DNA of 64,000 nt from Heloderma charlesbogerti (lineage: Eukaryota; Chordata; Lepidosauria; Squamata; Helodermatidae): assembly GCA_026122225.1 (NCBI GenBank), contig JANEZZ010001492.1, positions 1,071,001-1,135,000 of the forward strand. Direction: 5' to 3'. Below are positions 43,011 through 50,460 of the stretch, in pieces. Within the stretch, counting starts at the first letter, position 1. Each line of letters begins with the position of its first letter. The position numbers and the translations under genes were made by a program. The notes beneath the pieces are model-generated. The model did no database searches, was not told the origin of the DNA, and saw only the letters and a list, made by a program, of their open reading frames with translations.

Positions 43011-43284
43011 TTTGTTGTGGATAAAAGACAAGAAATGTTGCTGTAATTAATAGGAATGGTGGAATATTTTTTAAGCTATGAAATGGTCTCCATCAGGCAA
43101 AGGTACCATAACATGGAATTTGTGAGATTATATAAAAACAGAAATATTTTTTCTTTGCTTCTGCAATTACTTTCCAATGATGAACATTTTAAACAGCTAA
43201 TCATTGCATGATGGTTGACACTAATACAGTAATTAGGGGAGCAAATTTGGAATTGGGATCGTTCAAAATATGAACTCCTCCACT
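43011..43284. other. Unique DNA, possible conserved block
   Basis: Clean AT-rich DNA with GTAATTAATAGG, CTAATCATTGCATGATGG and AGTAATTAGGGG. Homeodomain-like words only. Confidence 0.3.
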
Positions 43285-43525
43285 AGGGTTGATTCCAGAT
43301 AGAGGGCTCCTAGCTCTACCATTGAGAAGGCATTGTGTAACTTTTACGTCTTTTCTTCCTTAAAGGATTTTCTGGGTTGAGAAAAAAGATAGAAGTGGTG
43401 GGAAAACATGGGAAGGCTACATAGAAGATGTTATCTGGATACCCACCCACCCACTCACCACCACCACCCTGGTAAAATTCTGAATGAGGCTGACTAATGG
43501 TGTGATGAAAGAACCCGCTGAAAAA
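43285..43525 (-). mobile_element. Reversed relative of the GGTGCTTCCAGATG MITE
   Basis: GATTCCAGATAGAGGGCTCCTAG, AAGGCATTGTGTAAC, TTCTTCCTTAAAGGATTTTC and GATGTTATCTGGATACCC track the complement of 42539-42778. The inverted ends have decayed. Confidence 0.6.
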
Positions 43526-44462
43526 TCTTACCTCTGTCTCAGCTAGGCTCAGCCCTCTTTTAAATTGGGTCTGGCCCAAAATGGTATTCAGCCCATTCCT
43601 AGCTTTCTTTCCTTGCCAATTTCCACTCCCCTTCCTGAGCAGAAAACCTTGGAAAAGGGGGAGGAGGCAGGATGGGTTGCTAGAGACAGGAGATGCCTTG
43701 CCAGCCTCTTCTGAACTGGAAAGGGTTCCTCCGAGCCTTCTCAGGAGCTTCATTTCTTGCCAGGGTGGCTGGGGTTTTAGTTTCCTCTGCCTCCTGAGTT
43801 GCATTGGGAGGCAGAGAAAACCATGAATCCCATGTTTGCTGGTTGGAATTTCCTGTCAGGGAGCACAGGAATCTAGCGTTCTTTGCCTCCATGTTTTTTG
43901 CTGTCTTGTTTAAAAACACACACACACACACACACATTTTCCAAGAAAGTGCTTAAAATGAAAAACCAAAAGATGAGTGCATTCCATAGTAAGGGCAGTT
44001 TGCCCATCATTACTTTTCAGCATATGAAGTTTTTCCAGTGCTTATCTTTTTTATCCTCAGAACCATTCTGTGAGGTACATTAGGGTGAGAGATAGCGGGG
44101 CGACCATCTTTTATGGATGGAGGATACACACACTGCTGTATGATAGGTAAGCAACCAACATCTGTTTCCATACTGGGAGAGGATTTCCTTGCAAGACTGT
44201 GAAAGGCAGCGAGCATCTGTTCATAACAAGGCTGGCAAATCTAAGAGATGGAGAATACAGCTAAAGCAACCCAGGAAAGTGCATGGCCAAGTAGCAATTT
44301 GATTGCTGCATCCAAAGCCAACATTCTTTCCCTGCCCTCCCAAAACTGAAATAGCCAAATTAATAATACTAATAACATGGAAATATTCTTGTAACAGCCA
44401 TAATCTCCTGTTATGAACCCACCTGTACACTATCAGTACACACTACTACTCCTTTACTATGA
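43526..44462. other. Unassigned DNA with a CA repeat and MIR-like core fragment
   Basis: A CA repeat sits at 43914-43936. ACCATTCTGTGAGGTACATTAGGGTGAGAG at 44060-44090 is a small MIR-like core in reverse orientation. The 162-codon minus-strand frame (43316-43804) covers part of a MITE and low-complexity DNA and shows no motif. Confidence 0.35.
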
Positions 44463-44815
44463 TTGCCATCTAAGGCCCTTCTCCAAGGGACATTCAGAGG
44501 ATGGCAACAAGGGGGAGGGTCTTTTTGGTGGTGGCCCGCTGATTATGTAACACCCATCCTAGTAAAGTTCAACAGATACCAACATTGTCATCCTTTTGGT
44601 GCCAGGTTAAGATTTTCCTTAACTCCCAGGTATTGTACAGCATATGATAATTTTTTAACCGGGCCTGGGTTATTGTAGATTATCTTAAATTATTTTTGTA
44701 TTTAAATCATTTTTATATGTTTTATATTGTATTTTTTAAGGTTTTCATCTTTTGTAAACCACCCAGAGAGCTATGGCTATTGGACAGTATAGAAATGTAA
44801 TAAATAAAAAAATAT
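44463..44815 (+). mobile_element. L2-like LINE 3' end
   Basis: The segment passes CAGGTTAAGATTTTCCTTAACTCCC (a degraded CKTFLFTP-like end of reverse transcriptase), a T-rich UTR, then GTAAACCACCCAGAGAGCTA and GGCTATTGGACAGTATAGAAATG before AATAAATAAAA. This is one of the clearest L2-like 3' ends here. Confidence 0.75.
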
Positions 44816-45065
44816 TTAATTGAAGTGAAGAACAACTATTCAAATTACTCTGAACAGACAGTGAGGTTTAACTGCACCTTGAACATTTTCATTCCAATAA
44901 TGAATAAAAAGACTTGGTTTTTCTACAAATTGATTATTCTGTTGCCTCCCTTCTCTAATTCTTATCATATTTGTATGTTTGGAGATGTAGACCACATTTC
45001 ATATACTTTTACACCACTCCTCAACAGAGGGTGGATTAGTCTTCTTCCATCTCAAACTAATTGCC

Positions 45066-45198
45066 ATTTAGGGAGCAATCCTATGCATATTTAGACAGGA
45101 AAAAGTCCTACTACTCCCAGCATCTCCCAGCTTGCCATGGCTGGCTGGGGGATGCTCAGAGTTGTAGGACTTTTTTCCTGTCTAAATGTGCATAGGTT
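45066..45198. mobile_element. Palindromic MITE (GCAATCCTATGCATATTTAG ends)
   Basis: GCAATCCTATGCATATTTAGACAGG with CAGAAAAAAGTCCTAC-like arms is mirrored by GTAGGACTTTTTTCCTGTC and TAAATGTGCATAGG. The right tip is directly joined to a BovB 3' fragment, which may have used it as a target. Confidence 0.8.
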
Positions 45199-45388
45199 GT
45201 TGTTCAGTAGTTCAGTCGTGTCTGACTCTTCGTGACCCCATGGACCATAGCACGCCAGGCCTTCCTGTCCTGCGCTCTCTCCCGGAGCGTGCTCAAGTTC
45301 ATATTCATTGCGTCGGTGATGCTATCTAGCCATCTCATCCTCTGCCGTCCCCTTTCTCCTTTTGCCTTCAGTCTTTCCCAGCATCAGG
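45199..45388 (-). mobile_element. BovB LINE 3' fragment
   Basis: About 190 bp nearly identical to 50453-50647, the 3' end of the larger BovB copy: GTCTGACTCTTCGTGACCCC, CATAGCACGCCAGGCCTTCC and CATTGCGTCGGTGATGCTAT. The GTT units at 45199 are the element's 3' tail. The 5' cut near 45388 reflects truncated reverse transcription. Confidence 0.9.
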
Positions 45389-45763
45389 TGTGTCACCATT
45401 TTCACATCATGTGGACATATTTTACAAAATACCCAGCATTCTGTTATTATGCAATAGCTTTATTCCAGAGGCATGTACAGTACATGTCCACAACCATGTT
45501 TCCAGCATCTCCCAACAGCAGCTTCCTCCAGTGAGTCTACAAACAATATTTTAAAGTCTCTTTAATTTAGAGCAGTTTGGAAGTGTGGCATAATATCTGC
45601 TGATACAGAACCCCTCGGGGGTGGGGGAACAATGTATGCTTCCTGGAAGCCGCTCTGCTATGCCAGCTCTGGTCTTCAAAACCGGCAGAGTTTAAAATGC
45701 AGTTGGACATAATCCAGTGCCTGGTTAAGTGCATTTAGGTCCCCTCTTTGGTACTATTAAAAA
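45389..45763. other. Unique DNA, no gene seen
   Basis: No element or coding exon was recognised. Confidence 0.3.
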
Positions 45764-45976
45764 CATAAGAAGAACCATGCTGGATCAGACCAAGGTCCAC
45801 CTAATCCAGCATCATGTTCACTCAGTGGCCAACCGGCTGCCTGTGGGGAACCAACAAGTAGGACATGAGTGCAATAGCTTCCGCCTGCTCATGTTCCCGA
45901 GCAACGGGTGTACATAAGCACACTGCTTCTGACCCTGGAGGTGCATATAGCCATCATGACTATTAGCCATTGATTC
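45764..45976 (-). mobile_element. L3/CR1-like LINE 3' end, short
   Basis: AACATAAGAAGAACCATGCTGG, GATCAGACCAAGGTCCACCT and GGCCAACCGGCTGCC are the complement of the 3' UTR seen at 39625. It was truncated after about 210 bp. Confidence 0.75.
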
Positions 45977-45994
45977 AGTGGAACATAAGCATGG

Positions 45995-46200
45995 GGACTG
46001 GGACTGGGCTTTCGCTCAGTGGTAGAAGCACAAGGCTTGTATGCAAAAAAAAGGTCTGAGGTTTAATCTTTGGCACCTCCTGGGAGGGCTGGGAAAGATC
46101 CCTGTCAAGCCCTGGAGACTGCTTCCTGCCAGTCGCTATAGACAATACCAAGCTAGATGGACCAATGGTCTGACGGTATAAGGTAGCTTCCTATGTTCCA
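45995..46200 (+). mobile_element. tRNA-derived SINE
   Basis: GGGCTTTCGCTCAGTGGTAG acts as A box and GGTCTGAGGTTTAATC as a decayed B box; the body has CCCTGGAGACTGCTTCCTGCC, GATGGACCAATGGTCTGACG and ends in GGTAGCTTCCTATGTTCC. The second copy, 53590-53785, is better preserved. The head is most like tRNA-Ala. Confidence 0.8.
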
Positions 46201-46489
46201 TGCTCAAGTCAAGGATATGTTAGAAGGTGCTCATAAACTTTATTTGCTCTCTGCATCTTATCTGATGGGACCAATACAAGGACAATACCCTGATGATTTA
46301 AAAAAAAAATATTTGAAAGTGCCATACCCAAAGGAGTATTTAACAGCAAAAGTACAACTTGTGGAAGAGAGGAAGAACATTGACCAAAGAGAGCCACTAG
46401 ACTTAAAATACCATTGTTGGGATCTGCATTCAGCTTTTTCTACAGGTTGCAACATAGTTGCGAGAATGGATGTTGAGAGTATTGAGTAA
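46193..46489 (+). other. Unidentified 98-codon open frame
   Basis: The frame starts at the end of the SINE and is unusual for the window in having lysine/glutamate-rich, protein-like composition, including YPDDLKKKYLKVPYPKEYLT and VQLVEERKNIDQREPLDLKY. I do not recognise the family. The first residues come from the SINE, so the ATG is not a genuine initiator. It may be a fragment of a retrotransposon or processed gene copy, or a chance frame. No poly(A) tract follows. Confidence 0.25.
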
Positions 46490-46724
46490 TAGATGTCAAA
46501 AATAGCTGATTAATTCTTATTTTATCTTGAACAACATCTCACTTCCCAGCTGTGGTTTAGAAGTGCCTCATCATGTCTCACTTGTCAGTAGTGCATGCTA
46601 GAGCAAGTAGTTCCTGTCAAAGAAATAGCTAGCATTCTTTTCTTTCTAAAAACAAGGTGAGATGCTTCTAGTCCGTCATATAGTTTTAAGAAGGAAAATT
46701 ATTGTGCTTCCTTTGTTGTGCCTT
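46490..46724. other. Unique DNA, no gene seen
   Basis: AT-rich sequence after the unidentified frame. Confidence 0.3.
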
Positions 46725-47145
46725 CCTTTTTATTCACTGTTTATTTATTGTATTGCTATGCCACCTTTCTGAAACCAACCAAGCTGGTTTACAAGTTCAG
46801 AATATGAACACCACAGTCAAATAAAAACATAGTAAAACATTAAAAACTACTTAAAAACCATAATGACAATTTTAAAAGCCTGTTTAAAATTAAGTGTCTT
46901 GACTGCCTTTCTGAATGCAGAGAGAATGGAGACCAGTCACAACTCCACAGGGAGTGTGTTCCAGAGTTTGGGAGCAACACAGGAGAAAGACCTTTCCTGC
47001 CTGCCTGACAAGGGCCTCTGCAAGAGAGGGTGTCTTCAAAAGGGCCTGTCCTGCTGCCCTTAATAACCAAGCAGGTTCAAAGTGAGACAGGCAGTCCCTC
47101 AGATAGCCAGGACCTAAGGTGTTTAGAGCTTTAATGGTTCAAACC
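46725..47145 (-). mobile_element. L2-like LINE 3' fragment
   Basis: On the minus strand, from right to left: AAACACCTTAGGTCCTGGC, CTGTCTCACTTTGAACCTGC, the GGTCTTTCTCCTGTGTTGCT block, CACTCCCTGTGGAGTTGTGACTGG, then the AT-rich UTR ending near TTTATTTATTG. The organisation is that of L2-like ends, also seen in part at 38951. Confidence 0.65.
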
Positions 47146-47479
47146 AACACCAAATTGTTTGGTGTAATTTAATTTTTTATTAAAATAACCATGATAAACG
47201 TCACCGCTCTGGCTTTGCAGCAAACATGCTCAGAGATCCAGCAACTGCTTCTGAGTGTATATGGGCCCCGAAGCACATGAAGATTTCCTGCTCAAGCCTT
47301 CCCCATTAATTTAAGTGGAGTAGGGAGTTCTATGTATTTGAAGGAATGCGCTTATCAGTGTGCTCCCTCTCTGAAGTGAATGGGGAAACCCACAAACACA
47401 AGAGCTACATGTAATCATCACAACACAGATAACATTCTGGATTAAGATAGGTCCTTAATCAAGACTGATTGCTACATTT
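47146..47479. other. Unique DNA, no gene seen
   Basis: Nothing recognised. Confidence 0.3.
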
Positions 47480-47566
47480 AGAGCATATTCCTGTACATGT
47501 CTACTGAGAAGTAAACGCCACTGAGTTCAATGAGACTTACTCCCAGTAAAGTGGGTAGAGGTTTGT
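47480..47566. repeat. Palindromic GTAAG-type MITE
   Basis: CATGTCTACTGAGAAGTAAACG, CACTGAGTTCAATGAGACTTACTCCCAG: arms and centre of the family, with worn ends. Confidence 0.6.
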
Positions 47567-47661
47567 GCTTTTGCTGTAGCAAAGGGAAGCTTAAGAGACA
47601 ATTAAATGACCTATTATACTGATGGGTCTCTGAAATATTTGGGCCATCACACTGGCCTTTC

Positions 47662-48449
47662 TGTACGAAAGTTCCGCCACGGATATCGGGGAGGCCGAAT
47701 GCCAGCGCATTCGGCCCCCCCGAAATCGGTGGCGGAATGGCCCGCCACCCCCCCAGGACGGGACTTACCTGGGGCGGATCTTCCTGGCGGCGGCGACTCC
47801 AGCGGTGGTTCAGCGGCGGACCTGCGGTGGCCGGTCCTCCAACCAGCTGCCACCGCCACCATTTCCAGGTTTAAAACAAACAAACAAAAACATGATAGGC
47901 TACGTAAAGATTTACATAGCCTATCACAGCTAGATTTTAAAAAAACACCGTGATAGGCTACGTAAATCTTTACGTAGCCTATCACGGCTGACTTAAAAAA
48001 ATAAAAAACACGTGCATACGCAAATGGCGGCGGCCATAGCCGCTGCCATTTGCGTTCCCCTTATTTTTGCCGTCTTAGTCTATGTAAATGTTTACATAGA
48101 TTAAGACGTCCCAAAATAAGGAACGCAAGTGGTGGTGGCCATGGCCACCACCATTTGCGTACGCGCGTTTTGTTTTTTGTTTTTTTAATCAGCCGTGATA
48201 AGCTACGTAAAGATTTACGTAGCCTATCACGGCTGACTGCAGGGATGCAAACGGCAGCGGCTACAGCCGCCGCCATTTTGCCTCCCTGCTAGCCAGCGAC
48301 CGGATGTCCGGCTGCTGGTGGAGCTGGCCGGCGGCTCCACAGAATCGCTGCGGAGCACAGCTGGCCGGCTAGGATTCCAGGGGGGAGGAACGGAGCGCCT
48401 CCCCCCGCACCATCAGCATAATCCCCAAAAGGTAAGTACCTTTCGTACA
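47662..48449. mobile_element. GC-rich palindromic DNA element made of serial hairpins
   Basis: TGTACGAAAG (47662-47671) and CTTTCGTACA (48440-48449) are perfect 10 bp inverted ends. Between them, in an AT-rich neighbourhood, is a CpG-rich body with seven consecutive hairpins: 47893-47926, 47948-47987, 48019-48054, 48072-48107, 48124-48159, 48193-48232 and 48247-48281. Two hairpin types alternate, one built on GTGATAGGCTACGTAAA and one on CGCAAATGGCGGCGGC. The five central hairpins are themselves arranged as mirror images about position 48090. The frames of up to 115 codons are alanine/arginine-rich shadows of this structure and not proteins. No transposase is present. Confidence 0.85.
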
Positions 48450-48544
48450 TCCCTAAAATTCATCCACCATTCATATTAATTACAGCAGAGTTGCTTGTCT
48501 TTTATCCACAACAATCTTATGATATACAAAAAAAACCCAGTAGA

Positions 48545-48750
48545 GGCTCGTGGCTCTGGTTTTGATGGGGCTATAACTCTATTCTGGGTTTCAGTCAGAA
48601 CCAGTCAGAACTCTAAATGAATTATCCAAGGTGCTGAAATGTATCCCCAAAACAGGTTCCACACCTTGGATAGCTTCTTTAGAGTTCTGGTTGGTTCTGA
48701 CTGAAACCCAGAATGGATGTACAGCCCCACCGAAATCGGAGCCACCAGCC
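48545..48750. mobile_element. Fold-back element with ~89 bp arms
   Basis: Left arm 48545-48633 and right arm 48662-48750 are long inverted repeats with about 85% identity by eye, sharing CTGGGTTTCAGTCAGAACCA, AGAACTCTAAA and TATCCAAGGTG with their complements. The loop is only 28 bp. No coding. Confidence 0.85.
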
Positions 48751-48809
48751 ACCACTTCAAAAAGCAAAGATAGCCATGTTGTCTGTAAGAAAAAAAATTC
48801 AAAAATCCA

Positions 48810-48910
48810 TGTTAGGTTAATACCTTATTGGGCCACCTCAAAGGCCACACACACAAAAACAATGTGCAAGCTTTCAAGATCTCCAGATCTCTTCATCACA
48901 AAGATGTTAC
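48810..48910 (-). mobile_element. Hammerhead-like repeat, third copy
   Basis: On the minus strand: TGTGATGAAGAGATCTGGAG, ATCTTGAAAGCTTGCACATT, then GGCCTTTGAGGTGGCCC and AATAAGGTATTAACC. The GATGA and GAAA boxes and the AGATCT hairpin are intact. Same family as 42395 and 42855. Confidence 0.6.
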
Positions 48911-48961
48911 AAAAAGCAGTTAAATTACAGCTGACCTAATCTGGGATATCATCTGCCTCTA

Positions 48962-49052
48962 GGGCTGCAATCCTATACACACTACCCTGAAAGTAAGTCC
49001 CACTAAACTCAATGGGGCTTACTTATGAGTAGATATGCATTGGAGTATACTG
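48962..49052. repeat. Palindromic GTAAG-type MITE, well preserved
   Basis: GCTGCAATCCTATACACACTAC, AAGTAAGTCCCACTAAACTCAATGGGGC, TTACTTATGAGTAGATATGCATTGG show both arms and the centre. Confidence 0.7.
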
Positions 49053-50267
49053 TGGCATTTGAAATGATCCAAAGCAAAAGAATGCACTTTTAATTTTTGA
49101 TTTATATAATTTAATTATTTATTGCCTAATGTTAGACTAGAAGTGATGGATCCTACCTGGGATGTTCTAACTGTTGGTGGGCATCTGCACTGCAGCTTCT
49201 CATGTCTTTCTTTTGCTGCTTTAGTGCTAAAGTAGAACTGAATGAAACTTCCTTTGACAAATAAAGAAATAAATAAAATAAATATTCTGGAGGGGGAATT
49301 CTTATCACATTTTAAAACCAGCTATGCACATGCAAAGCTAGTAGTAGTCCAGGGTGTATTCCAGAAACTAAATGGGCTTCCAGGGCAAATCTGGCTCCAT
49401 TTAAAATTACTATGTGGATATGCTCATACAAAGCAGGAAGTCGACTTTCTGGATAGTGCTAATATAATCCTGTTGATATTGCACTTGTTCTGCCTGCATA
49501 TGAATTGTCTCTGCTATCCACTGGGTGGATAGAACTTCAGAAAAAGAGCCATTAGTCATATCTGTGTGTGGGCTCTAAAGACAGAATTATCAAGGAATGA
49601 CCACTTTTGTTAAGGTCGGGAAGGAACATAATACATTCTATTGAGTTAGCTAAATCCTCATAACTGATTTGGATAAGGATTGGATTGAGATTTTATTTGG
49701 GTTGGTATATGCCTCTGCCTAATCCATATCTGTCAGAGGGTCACGCTTCATTGCCCAGACTTGCTTAACTACTTTCCTCCTCTGTTTAATGGGCCAGGTG
49801 AATCTTTGGTGGCTGTCTTTTTCAGGTGTGTAGCACAGCATTCCACTCTAAGTCCAATTAAACATCAGAACCCCAGCTGCACACAACAGCAGAGAACCTG
49901 GAGGGTAGATCAACAACAACAAAAGCTTTGCAAGAGCACATATGTAATCTCAGCTGTTTAAACGCCGTTAATTATAGGGGTAAAAGAAGGTGTTCCTGGT
50001 CACTACTTTTTGCTGATTGACAAAATAATCTAACCATCTTTGAAAGGTTGTGGCAGTTCCCAAAGGAGAACATTGGGCAAAGTATGTCACATCATTTCAT
50101 CCATCACACAAATGGTAGATACACAGTAAGGACAGGTTAGAATGTTATGTGACCATGTTATTTTGAGCAAGGATGGGATTTTTTTTAAAAAAAGAAGAGT
50201 TATCTACCTCATGTTATGCTGCCATGGCACCAATTGTTCTCAGTGTATGGAAATCAATGGTTTTCAG
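49053..50267. other. Unique AT-rich stretch
   Basis: No element or exon recognised. Frames of 66-96 codons (49242-49532, 49761-49961) lack motifs and splice context. Confidence 0.35.
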
Positions 50268-50357
50268 TGGAACCCTATACATGTCTCCTCAGAAGTAAGC
50301 CCCGCTGAGTTCAATGGGACTGACTCCCAGGGAAATGTGTATAGGAGTGCAGCCTTT
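50268..50357. repeat. Palindromic GTAAG-type MITE, well preserved
   Basis: GGAACCCTATACATGTCTCC, CAGAAGTAAGCCCCGCTGAG, TTCAATGGGACTGACTCCC and GTGTATAGGAGTGCAGCC. Confidence 0.7.
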
Positions 50358-50403
50358 GTCTGCAGAACTGTATACTCACAGCAACTTGCAAAGATCCAAG
50401 ACA

Positions 50404-50460
50404 TGCAAATACATACATACAAACATACATACATACATAGTTGTTGTTGTTGTTGTTGTT
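50404..50460. repeat. ACAT then TTG microsatellites at the BovB 3' end
   Basis: About eight ACAT units (50409-50440) touch six TTG units (50441-50460). The TTG run is the terminal CAA/GTT tail of the minus-strand BovB; the ACAT run belongs to the target DNA. Confidence 0.9.

Noticed and set aside
43316..43804. 162-codon minus-strand frame
   Set aside because: It spans a reversed MITE and unrelated DNA; glycine/serine-rich with no domain and no splice context.
45995..46067. Functional tRNA gene
   Set aside because: The head is tRNA-like but lacks an intact acceptor stem and continues into a SINE body.
47606..48292. Frames of 71-115 codons in the GC-rich hairpin element
   Set aside because: Mirror frames on both strands give the same alanine/arginine strings, as a palindrome must; not proteins.
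47690..48420. CpG island marking a promoter
   Set aside because: The CpG-rich DNA is bounded by the inverted ends of a mobile element, and no exon or TATA/initiator context adjoins it.
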